From Nemertoderma westbladi (Eukaryota; Xenacoelomorpha; Nemertodermatida; Nemertodermatidae): a stretch of DNA of 33,126 nt. The position numbers and the translations under genes were made by a program. Every line of letters begins with the position of its first letter. The stretch's first letter is position 1. The stretch lies in NCBI GenBank assembly GCA_032718475.1, contig JAUCBJ010006948.1, positions 1 to 33,126 of the forward strand, in the 5' to 3' direction. This document shows, in pieces, positions 20,166 to 31,379 of the stretch. The notes below the pieces were generated by a model that was not told the DNA's origin, searched no databases, and saw only the letters and a list, made by a program, of their open reading frames with translations.

Positions 20166-22004
20166 AAATTAAAAGTCGAAAAAAAAGAAAAGAAGTCAAA
20201 GAAAGCATTCCAACTAGATATTTGTTATAGCTGAAATATTTAAAAAATTATTTAAATTTTCTTGGTGAAAAATGGCAGAATCTGACAAAATTATGAGAAA
20301 AAATTGGTTTTTTAAAATAATTTTTGAACAGAAGCCTTTATCAAAATTCTGGAGATAGGATCGATTCACGAAGTCATTGTGCACAAATGATGAAATTTTG
20401 GGCACTTGATGACCATCCCTCTAAAAGCCTTTGCATTTTAAAAATAATTGCATAAATTATGTTAATTAGGTTAAATATTAAAAACTTCTAAAAAATTTTT
20501 TTTGAAATTTTTTCCTATAAGAGATCTGGCCCATAGAGTCTCCATAATGATAGAATTTATTGGTCAGAACGAATTGTTATTAGTAAACCGACTTATTAAG
20601 ATTTTTTATTCATTTTCATTCATATTTTTCATTCGGATAATTTATTCAACATTGATACATTTTGGAGGCACTTTAGCAGCTTGGAATAAAGTGCGGCAAA
20701 ATATGTCATATCGGTGATGAATAAATTAACGAACCAAAATAGTAAATGTATTCAGTCGAAAACACCGTGGAATTAAATAATCGTGAACTATTTACATTAT
20801 GTATAATTACTACAAAACAATTGAAATTTCCAATATTATATTTATTAAAAGGTATTCTAGAACAGTAAAAAAATAATACCAATACCACCATGGCCGTAAA
20901 ATATAAAAATGATAAATTCGAAATTCATATATAAATTAATAAAGTTATTGGATTGTGGGGCGAGCCACGAAGTGAGTGAGCCTTAGCGTAGTGGTACCAT
21001 TAATCAACCTGTCGTTCTGTCGTGTTCAATTTTAAACGTTAATAACTCGGCCAATCTTTGATGAAATCTATCCAAACTTGGTACACATGTTGTTTGGCAA
21101 AAGTTTAGAAATTTTCCAAGTAGAATTTCCGTGTGGCCTTCGAGAAGCTAAGATAATAGCAGTTAATTAGTTAATTAAGTTGATTACGGTAAAAACACCA
21201 TTTTCAACCTGCCTTTTAAAGGAAATTAATTGTTTTACAGTATAAGATTTAAATAATTATACTTAAAAATTATACAGATGTAATCCACATACGCCATTCT
21301 ATTATAGTTTTTAATTAGTTCAAGTGATTTGCTTTAATAATTGTGTCTTTAATTGATCTAAAGTAATTAAAACGTCATAAAAAATTGATTCTCATTAAAT
21401 ACTGCTCATTTATTGGCTAACATGCTGGTACGATGGAAGGATGTGTGTGTAAAGCAGCTGGTTGCTGGGAATGATTATTGGTCAAGTCTCTGCTGGTGTG
21501 GAGCTAGCTGGCTTGGAGTTGTGGCTGTAGACTAACCAGAGAGGAATTGTACTGTAATAGGCAAACAGTATTGCTATTCCAGCCCAGACATCATTCTTGA
21601 AATCCAACATCCCAACATCCTTCCTGTATTGACTTTACTATAAGTGTTGTATTGCTATCTCAGGTAAATGACAGATATAATAACATAAATACCATCCATG
21701 GCATGGCTGTTGTAGGCTTCTGAAATAGTTTATTCCACAATGTATATGTCTGGTTATTTTTTAATTGAATTTTTGCAAAGTAGTAAAATTAATGTTCTTA
21801 AAAATAATATTATTATTTTATATGTAACCTAGGAAATTAGCTACATTTTTTCGCTGCAGCTTTAAGAGTGTACATTGATTTAATATTATTTCAATACCCA
21901 TATTACTACATCGGCATACGATGCGTTGGGGTTGTATCACACATCTCCACATAGATGTATCAACAGTTAATCGCACAGTTTCGAAACTTCGCATAGTTAT
22001 AACT
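20166..22004. other. Gene-free interval
   Basis: AT-rich up to about 20940. A motif GGGCGAGCCACGAAGTGAGT... with GAGCCTTAGCGTAGTGG (20957-20996) has an inverted relative at about 30765-30812. A good donor-like site, ATCTCAG|GTAAATG, occurs at 21658-21671 after a less AT-rich stretch (21420-21660), which might be a noncoding exon. I cannot support a gene. Confidence 0.4.
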
Positions 22005-22395
22005 GTATAAAGATCGTCAGTCTGCGTTTAGGAAAAATATTTTATGACAAAACAGGACAAGTGACGAGCGCAACGAGGCATATAATGAAGACGAGTACTG
22101 CGTTGACTAAATTATTATATAAACCACCTGGCTTCACATATTGATTGCATCCCTAGTTATTATTATTATAAAGATCGTCCTAGCCTGCGTTTAAGAAATA
22201 TATTTAAATACAAAACAGGACGAACGCAAAGAGGCTTATAATGAAAACGAGTACTGCGTTTATTATATTCCTATAAACCGCCTGGCTTTGCATATTTAAC
22301 GTGAGATTGGAAATAAGTTCGTGCTACCCTTCCGTGGGTGGTAGATGTCCCGGTTATGTATTGGTGGGTGGGAAGGGAGGGGGGGGGGGGGGGGG
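22005..22395. repeat. Two tandem copies of a dispersed repeat, then G17 tract
   Basis: AAAGATCGTC...CTGCGTTTA, AAAACAGGACRA, GAGTACTGCGTT and ATAAACCRCCTGGCTT occur in order at about 22010-22140 and again at 22170-22290. The inverted homologue is at 10360-10575. A G17 tract (22379-22395) follows. Confidence 0.7.
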
Positions 22396-22705
22396 TGCAG
22401 ATTAAAAGGGGTGAACACGTACTGTCTCCCTTTCTTTGATTGATTGGTGGTGTGGGTAAATTTCTCAAAACCTGATTTTGTGATACAGTCGCTCAATTTT
22501 AATTTGTATCTAATAACTGGGCCTCGTGCTGCGCGAAGGCCCCACGAACGTGTACTTTTACTGTAAACACAATGCTTTCCTTATTAAGTAGAAATGTAAA
22601 TATTGCGCGTCTGAGTCGGAACTATAAGATGTCGGGAATGAAAGAATATAAAAAGAAACCGGAGGTTAAAAACAAAATAAAATGGCATCGTCAATAAACA
22701 ACATT

Positions 22706-22711
22706 TATATT
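22706..22711 (-). terminator. Variant poly(A) signal AATATA for KATNIP
   Basis: On the minus strand AATATA lies 14 nt beyond the KATNIP stop and is followed by the GT-rich AATGTTGTTTATTG. No canonical AATAAA was seen close by. Weak call. Confidence 0.25.
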
Positions 22712-22724
22712 GGAATGTAATTAA

Positions 22725-25417
22725 TTAATTAAACTTCTTCTTGCCGTGGGGCCGTTGCCAACTAGCTCTGTTGGTCGTTAAACTAGTCATCGGCCGGAGC
22801 GACTGATCCGCCACGGTCTTCGGTTTAGCAACCGAAGGATCGTCGTGTTGCTTAATGACGAGGTTATCTCTCATCACGAGGGTGTTGAGTCTAACGTCGT
22901 GCTCTTCATTGCTATCATCCTTAACGACCTCGGCGAAGTTAACCTCGTGGTAGGAGACGGAATCCGAGACCAACCCGGGAAGGATCCCGATCCCGGACGC
23001 GGGTCGGTACGGATCCATCGAGCCGTTGTGGACGAGGAATCCGTCGACGAGGATTGCGAAGCCTCGAACCCCGCGACTCGGAGTCTTAGAGTAGTTCCAC
23101 AGCCGGACGGAAGTCGCCGTGACCGGCGCGTCGAAGACAACGTAGACCGCGGTCGCCACCCCCGGCAGCAGCGGCGCCAACCACGAGTGTCGGCCGCTGG
23201 AGGCGTCGTTAACCCCGTCGGTCAGCCGGTCCGCGGTTCGCACGTCCCCCTCGACCCCCTCCAACGCGTTCACGCTCGGCGGATTCGCGAAAACTCGTCC
23301 CCGCGTCGGCGCTACGTCCACTCCGTCCTCGTTGTACAACGCGATCCCGTTTAACCCGACGTAGTACAAATCCCCCCAAGTGGAACTCAACGCGATCCGG
23401 AAGATAAACCCACAAGGAAGTCCCGGACGACGGATTCGAGAACACTCGTCCATTACGTTTTGTTGCTCTGAGAAAACCACTTCTTGAGCGAAATCGAAGT
23501 CGGCATTCCCCGGACTGCGACGGAGTAGAAACCCGTTGGGGGGACTTAACGCGACTCCGTCCAACTCAACGTGGACTACCCGAGCCCCGCGGTTGGTGTC
23601 CTCCGCGCTCTTATTGTAGTTCCAAACGCGAATCCCGGCGAGCCGACGCGGACGACCTAGGCTCACGAGCAGCTCGTGGGTCGAGCCCTCCCCGCGGAAC
23701 GGCACCAACCACATGTGGACGTCGTTGGTGGTCCGGTTGGTCCCGTCCACGAGTTTATCGAGGGTGCGATCGTCGGCGGCGCAGCCCGGCAGGTGCCGGA
23801 GGTCCGCCGGCTCGGCGGCGAGCGCCGCCGCGGACAGCGGGATCGGGACGCCGCTGTCCGCGTCGACGACCTCCAACCCGGTCAATCCGAGGTAGTGGAC
23901 GTCGCCCCACGTCGCCGTGAAGTTCAACCGCAACGTCGACCCGCGAGGAAGCGAATCATCGAGTTTACTCGACTTCCCGTCGCCGACGATGGTTTCGCGA
24001 TTAAACGCGGAAGTAAATGGCCGTTTATTCGAGGATTCCATCTGAAGATCTGCCGTTAACGGCCTCCTCGGTTCCTCTGTTACTCTCTCCTCTTCACTAA
24101 CAACTTCATAAGTCTCATCGAATCGACTTATAGCCGATAGAACTTCGTCGTCCACGGTGAAGAGTATCGTATCCCCGAACTGTTCAACACCGTCGTCGTC
24201 CCGACTCCCGGCCCGCGCGATCTCCCCGACAAACACCGGAACGCCGTCCAGCCGGATCTCCGCGCGCCGCGCGCCGCGGTACGAGTGAGCCCGCGACTTG
24301 GCGTAGTTCCAGACGCGCACCATGGCGACGCGAGCCGGCTCCGTGAACCGCACCCGGACCGTGTGGTCCCGCCCCGGGGTGAACGGCGTCAACCAGAGGT
24401 GGCAGTCGTCGCTGGTCCGGTAGACGCCGTCGACGAGGTTCGCGGCCACGCGGGGGTCCGCGGAGTACTCCGGGAGCACGTTGATGTCCGCCGGGTCCGC
24501 GGAGACCGAGTCGATTCGCACCGGAGCCCCGGACGCGGAGAAAACCTCGATCCCGTTGAGGCCCAGGTAGTGGCGGTCGCCCCACGTAGTCGCGATGTGT
24601 AAGCTCAGGAGGCGACCAACAGGGAGTTCCGGAATGATAAACTCCCCGGAGGAACTCGCCTCCACTCCTCTCGCCTCCACTCCAACCTCCCCCAACACCT
24701 CGTCTAGGTCGGCCGCGTTCCCTAGTCTACCAACCTGCGAGCGGTTGAACTTATCGACAAGCCGCCACGACTCCTCCAACGGATCCACTCCCGCCACCCG
24801 TCTACCGCCACCCTGGTGGTGGCGACTCTCTCTGTGCGGCCACGACTCCAGATCGAGACTGTCGCAGCAGGACGCCTCCTCATGTCGACGTGATGTGTCC
24901 ACAATCAGTTCTCTGTACCACGATGGAGTATCCCCAGTAACTAAGGGAGTCTCTGTAACTAAAGGTAAAGGGGTGTCTGGTGCTGAAGGGTCTCCCTCCT
25001 GCAGTTTGAGGTTGAGTTGATGTATCATTGGCGGCTCTTCCAGGCTGCCTACCTGAGAAAAGCTACTGTCGTTTTCCAATAGTAGACTCTTTGTGATCGT
25101 CCTGGTGGGACAGCTGATGGACGCACTCACTCCGACCCTGGATGGGCCGTCGACTGGGGCATTCAGGTCGCTGTCAGACATCCCCCCCGTTCCGTCGCTA
25201 CTGGCCACCGCAGCGACGGAGCGCGATAGACCGTCCAGTCTGGCGGCTATCTGACCCCGGGAGCTCCGTCGAGGGCGCGGTTTGGGGCTCCGGGGCGTTC
25301 CGTCTGGTCTCGACGAATCGACTCCCTCCAACTGATCAGACCCATGGCCAAAAGGTTGCAGAGGAGACAGATCATCGTCCACCTGCTGGAGGATGTTATC
25401 TTCCTGGTGTGAATGAT
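22725..25417 (-). CDS. KATNIP: KATNIP-like protein, coding exon 2 (C-terminal three WGD modules)
   Basis: This exon encodes residues 548-1444 of the joined protein and ends at TAA 22727-22725. A low-complexity linker (548-~800) precedes three homologous beta-sandwich-type modules of the KATNIP (DUF4457) family at about 805-970, 1037-1200 and 1215-1378. Each starts with a TWGD(x)2YxGL core (TTWGDRHYLGLNGIEVF; ATWGDVHYLGLTGLEVV; STWGDLYYVGLNGIALY) and later has VRVWNY or VRLWNY, then RG(A/F), then LDG or VDG. KATNIP is known to bind katanin and microtubules at the ciliary base, and its human orthologue KIAA0556 is mutated in Joubert syndrome. The acceptor is TTTTTTTTCATCGCAG|AT, phase 1, matching exon 1. 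The modules are strikingly GC-rich with strong C/G-ending codons, unlike exon 1 and the surroundings. The stop follows KKKFN; I see no further exon. Confidence 0.93.
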
Positions 25418-25507
25418 CTGCGATGAAAAAAAATTTCATTTTATAAATACTTTAATTATATTTAAGAAAGAGAAATGCCGCAGGCTTATGTTTAAGATAG
25501 GTAACAT

Positions 25508-25538
<31 letters not shown>

Positions 25539-25968
25539 TTATACCGTAAAATTTTTACCTTGCAACATAAAATGTGATCTATAACATTTTTAAAATTATT
25601 TACATTGCCTTAGCTTTACCAAGCTCAGGTTGTTGTCATAGCAGTGTATAATAGAGTTATCAAATTTCAACTTCAAGCATTGTTATTGTATATTTGGGCC
25701 ATTTGTAACACATTTTTTTTTATTTCTGCTGTGTTTCAAGTAGCCCGAAGGTGGGATTACTTGAAACATCACACAATATCAATTAGGCAGTGCAATTGCT
25801 ATCCATATATCTACTATTGCATGTGTATTTGAGGCGGATGTCCAGGATATTGGCAAGGAATAGGGCTGCATTAATCAAAGTAGCTAGAAGTGAATATAAA
25901 ATAATCATCTATACAAAAATAAGGCCTGTACCGCTCCGGTATATAATATTAAATAATAAAAATCCCAC
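25418..25968 (-). other. KATNIP intron, phase 1, 551 bp
   Basis: The donor is GATTCAG|GTGGGA and the acceptor CATCGCAG|ATCATT. The split codon G|AT restores Asp and keeps both frames continuous. The intron holds a 27-bp A tract (plus-strand 25512-25538) and no ORF of interest. Confidence 0.85.
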
Positions 25969-27610
25969 CTGAATCTAATAAACATTTAGACCCAAATACT
26001 TTATGACCAACTTCATCTCCAATGTTTATAGACAGACTATAATCGTCGCGCTGGTTGCCGCAACCTCTTGGGAGTCGACCTTCCCAACGAACAGCGTCGT
26101 TTACTAAAACCCGGACTATGTTAGCGCCAACATCGAGACAATTAGGATCGTTGAAGTTCCACAATCGAACGAAGGAACACCTCCCGCCAATCGGGATGCA
26201 GACAAAGACGCTATTCCCAGACAACTTACAACTTAACATATGTTTACTCTCTATTGTTTTACACGCCCCATCGAATAGGACATATACTGATTCGTTGAGT
26301 CCAAAGGCGTTCGACGTATACAATAAATCAGTATCAATAATAATAGGTTTGTAATCCTGATCAAACAACTCAATAGCGGTTAACCCAATTCGGTTTGAAT
26401 CTCCCCAGTTACTGGTTAACTCAATCGAAACTGTATAGAATAGAGTTTCATTTTGTAAATTTATATAACTTGTAGTTTCTAGAGATTCCTTTGTATTCTT
26501 CGGTGAGGATATCCGCGTCAAATTTGAGTTTAATGATCTCCTTGTATCCGGCGAAACATCGTAATTAGTGTCAATGTCATCCAGTAAACTTATAAGTAGT
26601 TGTTGGTGACGAATGTCCAAGTGTCGAATTCTATTGACGAGGGTTTCTAAGGTTTCTTCGTTAAGATTATTGTTATTATTAACTGGAGGTTTACTGCTGA
26701 CAGTTTCTGTAGATTTAGGAACTTCCTTTGGAAGAAGGTTATCATTTCGTCTCGCTGAGTCGACCCTGTTATTCTCCTCCTCAATAGCCTTTATTACATC
26801 AGCACTGACTTTCGATTCCACGTTAATAATGTCTTTACGCTTCACACCAGATATCGGCCGACTTACACTTTTAGTCATAGGGGGTTTAAATTCGACTTCG
26901 CGAGTTTGTGGTTTAGATTGCACTTCCCTTGCGTTTACGGTTCTAATCATTCCCAAAAGCTTTGTACTTTTTGAAGATGGTTGCTGAAATGATTGAAGTG
27001 GGGTATCATCGTCATCATTAGTTATTATAGCCTCATTACATTCTTCTTCGATATCATCACATACATCAATTTCATTGTCTTCGATATTAACATTACCGGT
27101 ATTCAATGTCATATTAGATGCTTCTAAACTTTGACGGAGTGCTTTAACGTCAGATAACGTAAGTAATAAATGATCACGAATATCAATGTCACTGGACTCT
27201 TCGTCATCATCAAAATCATCCTCGTAATCAGCTTCATCCTCTCTATTTCCGACTATAAAACTCCTGCCGGTCAACGTTTTCAGCGGCATTTCTTCCACCC
27301 CAGACCAAGTTGCTCTAGGCGTTTTACTTCTCGAGTATTCAAGTGTCTTTCCGACAGGAACTGATCCATCACTGTCAGCGTTAACGCATCCAGTAGTGAC
27401 TGTGTTGTTACTAAAACACGCATTATTTTGAGGCGATGTTTTGTTCATCACGGTATTTGCGCCATTAAGGTACAATGCGAAGCCTTGCTCACGTTTCTCT
27501 AAACTGATTTGCCTTGCGTTTTTCGGTTTCTGACTTTCTCTGATAATTTTATTCCTGACCTGTAACATCTGGATATGTTCGAACTGCCTTGATATATGAT
27601 CGGATTCCAT
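25969..27610 (-). CDS. KATNIP: KATNIP-like protein, coding exon 1 (N-terminus and first WGD module)
   Basis: The exon starts at ATG 27610 (CGTTATGG context) and encodes 547 residues plus one base. Residues ~8-50 (RQFEHIQMLQVRNKI, then EKREQGFALYLNGANT) match the conserved KATNIP N-terminal motif, which supports this start. An acidic stretch (EDEADYEDDFDDDEESSD) precedes a short helix (LLLTLSDVKALRQSLEAS) also typical of the family. Residues ~391-540 form the first WGD module (ELTSNWGDSNRIGLTAIELF ... FVRLWNFNDP). Codon usage is AT-leaning, in contrast to exon 2. The joined product of about 1,444 aa is somewhat shorter than the human protein (about 1,600 aa) but appears complete. Having so much of KATNIP in one exon is unusual compared with the many-exon vertebrate gene. 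Confidence 0.92.
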
Positions 27611-28550
27611 AACGATATCGATTCATACATGTAGGCCTACATATCCCATCCCACTGTCCCATCAATCTGCAATCGGATTGGCATTCATGGCATTCATGAG
27701 TCTACCACTCTGACTCCACTACATCTACAGATACCGTACCAACGGTATAGGCCTACTGTTCAGACTAACACTTACATACTAATATACCACAGCCCGTCGG
27801 TTATGGTGCGTTAGGCAGATGGGGAAAGAAGGAGGCTGTGCAGTGTGCAGTGAGAGTTGGACAAGAAGCCTAGTAGATGAGAAATCACACTCGGCCCGAG
27901 TCTGCCGAAATATAAATTGCGCACGAATGCGCTGTTTGTGTACAAATACCGGCCTGCCGGCTGACCGGTAATCAAGCTGTCAAGCCCTGGACTTGTCCGG
28001 AATTGACCAAGCTGCCAAGCACAATTCCGGAAATAATGGTAGAGGCAATGCAGACTCAAAAGTGGCTCTGATCAAAATAACCAATTATGTTGCACCAATT
28101 ACAGACAGAGAATGAAAGTGATACCAATGTGATATATATATATGTCTGTAAAATGAGGTTTCAACATTCACCCTATTTCTTTTTTGCCAACAATGTTATA
28201 TTGATATCCAAGCAGCTCGTAAAATAGGCCTACTAAAATAGTGGAGCATATTTTTTAGTTTAGTTTAGTTTAATTACGCCAGTATCAATAAAAATATATC
28301 TCAAAAGTCAAACATACAAACACAAATGACAGAAATAAAGATAATCCATGATTAGGACAAAATTACAGTAAAATTAAATTTCAATATGAAGGTAATTTAC
28401 GTACGTACTGTAATGTAATATATACACGTTCTGTTATACAGTCTGCATTGCACCAAGATAAATACTTATACATATTCAGATATTATAAACAATTGGTTTT
28501 CGCAATGGCTGGCAAGTTACGCAGTTGCGTTTTAAGGCGGGAATAAAATA
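27611..28550. other. KATNIP upstream region
   Basis: This holds the presumed KATNIP promoter on the minus strand. GGCCTAC words and a GCCGG/ACCGGT cluster at 27948-27970 (ACCGGCCTGCCGGCTGACCGG) are visible. No TATA box or divergent gene could be assigned. Confidence 0.4.
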
Positions 28551-28552
28551 TA

Positions 28553-28650
28553 AATAAAAAATAGATTAATTAATTAAAGATACAATTCGATAAAATATTA
28601 ATAAAAAAAATAGATTAATTAATTAAAGATAAAATTCGATAAAAAAAAAC
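28553..28650. repeat. 49-bp tandem duplication
   Basis: TAGATTAATTAATTAAAGAT begins at 28562 and 28611, with matching flanks (ATTCGATAAAA). Confidence 0.8.
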
Positions 28651-29049
28651 AAATATTAAGTCAAGACAAGAAATATATTCCTCGAACCAGCCACATATGT
28701 AATGTAATCATTAGATTTACAGTATATTTCTAAATTCATTGCAATATTGCAGTATATTACATTATTACTTCTGTACTTTCTTTATTATAAAAGGGCAGTG
28801 ATTTTTTATATCCTTTTATTTGACTTTTTTTGTCCTCCTTTTTTTACGAATTGTGCATAATGACTTTTGTTGTCCCTTTAATGACTTTTGTTGTCCTTTT
28901 AATGACTTTTTATGTACCGGTCAGCCGGTATGTATTTTTTCAAACTGTCAGACTGCTGATTTCTGGACTGTGTCAGACAGTTGATTTCAACATGCCTATG
29001 CCAAAACATTCAAAATTTGTTGATTTCTGGTGGGGACGTCTATTTACAC
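28651..29049. other. Short repeats, no gene
   Basis: ATGACTTTTGTTGTCC-type 21-bp units repeat three times (about 28860-28910), followed by an ACCGGTCAGCCGGT palindromic patch (28917-28930). The frames here are low-complexity. Confidence 0.5.
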
Positions 29050-29160
29050 CAAAAACACACAAAAACACACAAAAACTCACAAAAACACACAAAAACACAC
29101 AAAAACTCACAAAAACACACAAAAACATACAAAAACACACAAAAACAGACAAAAACATAC
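29050..29160. repeat. AAAAACACAC microsatellite
   Basis: About eleven 10-bp units with occasional CTCAC, CATAC or CAGAC variants. Confidence 0.9.
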
Positions 29161-29335
29161 GGCATATATATGAAATGCCTGCAAAGGTAATTATCATTGC
29201 GGTTTGGGTTGTTGTCTGTTTGTATGCCTGTTTGTCTGTGTGGATGTAATTAATTGTAATCCAAAACGCAATAGTCAGATAGTTATTGCTGAAATACCTA
29301 TAGGCATAGTCCAGTAGGGTGTTTAGGCTGACGGG

Positions 29336-30215
29336 TCAGCCTAATCACCCAACTACACCCAACTACACCCAGCTACACCCAACTTTCACCCAACTACACC
29401 CAACTTTCACCCAACTACACCCAGCTACACCCAACTTTCACCCAACTACACCCAGCTACACCCAACTTTCACCCAACTACACCCAACTTTCACCCAACTA
29501 CCACCCAACTACACAGCTACACACAACTTTCACCAACTACACCCAACTATACCACCCATCTACACCCAACTCTGCAAATACACCAAACTTCAACGTTCAA
29601 CACAACAGCATCCAACTTACACCAAACTATACTGTATGGCACCTATCTTCCACAAATTACAATATGTACAGTAACAAACTCTGAACTTCTTTGAGGAATT
29701 GCTGAGATATGAACTTTTAAAAGTTGCATGTACTCGTGCTGTATTTTGCCATCACTGCCCTGCAATTATGAAAATAACTAACTAACATTTTATTTTTATT
29801 GCAGGTTGATTCTAGAATAATTGATGAATTTAGCAATAAATATACAAAGGAGAGACACAGAGACTATTGACGAACGATCCAGATACCTATAGATGTCTAC
29901 ACATACCACGCATCAAAACTCCAAACTAAACTGGCGCTGTGGGATTGCGGTGAAAATGAAAACGGTATTGATACAAAGGAGGGTCACCGTCACAGCCTTA
30001 ACGACGAAATCGCATTGGAAACTTCTGTTATGGGAATAGCAATGCAGATAATTCGTACAAAGTTAATGGACATAAGTTCTATATTATACAGTATGTTTAA
30101 TGCAATTATAATAATGTAATTATCCTTTATGTATCATAGAATACAAGAAAAAAAACTGTAACATTATTTTCAGCTTCTTTATCTTAAACTTTATGGCCTT
30201 TATACTGTATTAATT
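29336..30215 (+). mobile_element. Left arm of large inverted duplication
   Basis: This arm runs from GTCAGCCTAATCACCCAACTA through a CACCCAACTACACCCAACTTT minisatellite (29346-29575). It continues through a unique stretch ending in an acceptor-like TTTATTTTTATTGCAG|GTT (near 29805) and an exon-like ORF segment to the TAA at 30117-30119. The same order appears reverse-complemented at 32070-32760. In this arm the ORF is interrupted after DTETIDERSRYL by a stop, in a ~35-bp replaced or inserted segment (about 29880-29925). From CTGGCGCTGTGG onward the frame matches the right arm. Confidence 0.7.
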
Positions 30216-30513
30216 AATTTTTAACGAAACAACAGAAACAATTTTAGAACTTTTTACATTTCTCATTACATTTTACATGTCTCAAGTTTACACTCCATTT
30301 GGCTCCCTGATCCAATCTTAATGGTTAGCAAATAAAGTACTTTCTGTATAATATAGGCGAATAATAAATTTATCATGGAACCAAAATAATAAACGAAAGA
30401 TAAGATCAAATTAATATAAAGGCCACGAAGTTTAGAATAAAACTGTTGAAAATAAAGACTACTGTATGTTACAATCTTTCTTGTAATATGATACATAAAG
30501 GATAATTATAATA

Positions 30514-30641
30514 TTTTATTGTTAAATTTCTGAATTACTTAACGCTCGTCCTTGGACAAGCCGTAAATACAGTAGATAGATGGATTATTTGCGGCTCGTC
30601 CATAGACGAGCGTTAAGTAATCAAGAAATTTAACAATAAAA
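30514..30641. repeat. 56-bp-arm hairpin
   Basis: 30514-30569 is inversely repeated at 30586-30641 (about 50 of 56 positions) around a 16-nt loop. The core is TTACTTAACGCTCGTC / GACGAGCGTTAAGTAA. It is a foldback element nested in the spacer of the larger inverted duplication. Confidence 0.75.
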
Positions 30642-30970
30642 CAACGTATTATAGTGTATAATGTACTTTTATCTCACTTCGGTCCCTCGTTTCAATATTT
30701 CACTAACTCGAATATGATAATAACTCGAAATAAATTTTCCAGTATTTACTAATTATCATAGTGCGTTAAGGCTCGCCTTTACTACGTGGCTCGCATGTTC
30801 TCGCTGTTATGCCTCAGAACTAAACATTAGATATATTGTACTGTATGTCCTACTCATCTTCACATCCAAAAAAGCGACGTAGATTAGGATTTGTATGGTT
30901 TTTGACAATTTTATAATTTGCTTTATAATTTTTTATTTTCAAAAATCCTGACCTGCGAGAAAGTGGTGAA
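30642..30970. other. Spacer interval, no gene
   Basis: AT-rich. It contains an inverted relative (30765-30812) of the GCGAGCC...GAGCCTTA motif at 20957. Confidence 0.4.
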
Positions 30971-30974
30971 AGGT

Positions 30975-31135
30975 AAGTGTAGTTGGGTGGAAGTGAGACA
31001 ATGTTGAGTGTACTGTACTTGGGTGATAGTTGGGTGTAGTTGGGCGGAGAATTGGGTGTAGTTGGGTGAAAGTTGGGTGTTGTTGGGGGTAGTTGGGTGA
31101 AAGTTGGGTGTAGTTGGGTGGAAGTGGAGTGTAAT
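30975..31135 (-). repeat. AGTTGGGTGTAGTTGGGTGAA minisatellite (middle copy)
   Basis: Reverse complement of the array at 29346-29575, in the same orientation as the array at 32590-32755. Units are irregular (GTAGTTGGGTG, GAAAGTTGGGTG). Confidence 0.8.
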
Positions 31136-31178
31136 TAAGAATTAATCGTGGAGAATTAGAATTGAGTGGAGAATTAAT

Positions 31179-31367
31179 CGGAAACTCAAGGTCCGATTAT
31201 TTAGAGCAGCAGTAGTTCCAGTACTCCTCTACGGGAGTCCATGCTGGGCTCTAACTGCTGAGGACACCAAATCTCTGGATGGCACATTCACAAGAATGCT
31301 ACGCCGGGTTCATTGTGTCAAGTACAATGCACACATTAGTTTGGAAACCTCAATGTTGATCACATGA
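31179..31367 (+). pseudogene. Non-LTR retrotransposon reverse-transcriptase fragment
   Basis: This 62-codon open stretch reads KVRLFRAAVVPVLLYGSPCW, then ALTAEDTKSLDGTFTRMLRR and VHCVKYNAHISLET, to TGA. The pattern (LxxxxVxPVLLYGxxxW, then a Leu-Asp-x-F-x-R-x-LRR helix) is the well-known C-terminal part of LINE reverse transcriptases. The catalytic region is absent, so this is a dead 3' fragment. Confidence 0.8.
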
Positions 31368-31379
31368 GGATTTTCGAAT

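Noticed and set aside
9871-22155. A single 12.3-kb hAT element from TAGGGATG at 9871 to CATCCCTA at 22148
   Set aside because: The flanking 8-mers (GACATTAT and GTTATTAT) differ at two positions, no transposase lies inside, and the right end lacks CCGG-type subterminal repeats.
22845-24602. Plus- and minus-strand ORFs overlapping KATNIP exon 2 (60-169 codons)
   Set aside because: Shadows of the GC-rich KATNIP exon. They lack family motifs, while the minus-strand 897-codon frame has clear KATNIP modules.
27811-28059. 82-codon minus-strand ORF upstream of KATNIP
   Set aside because: No recognisable motif, lies in the probable promoter region, and length is within chance.
28973-29197. ORFs across the AAAAACACAC microsatellite
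   Set aside because: Low-complexity translation on both strands.
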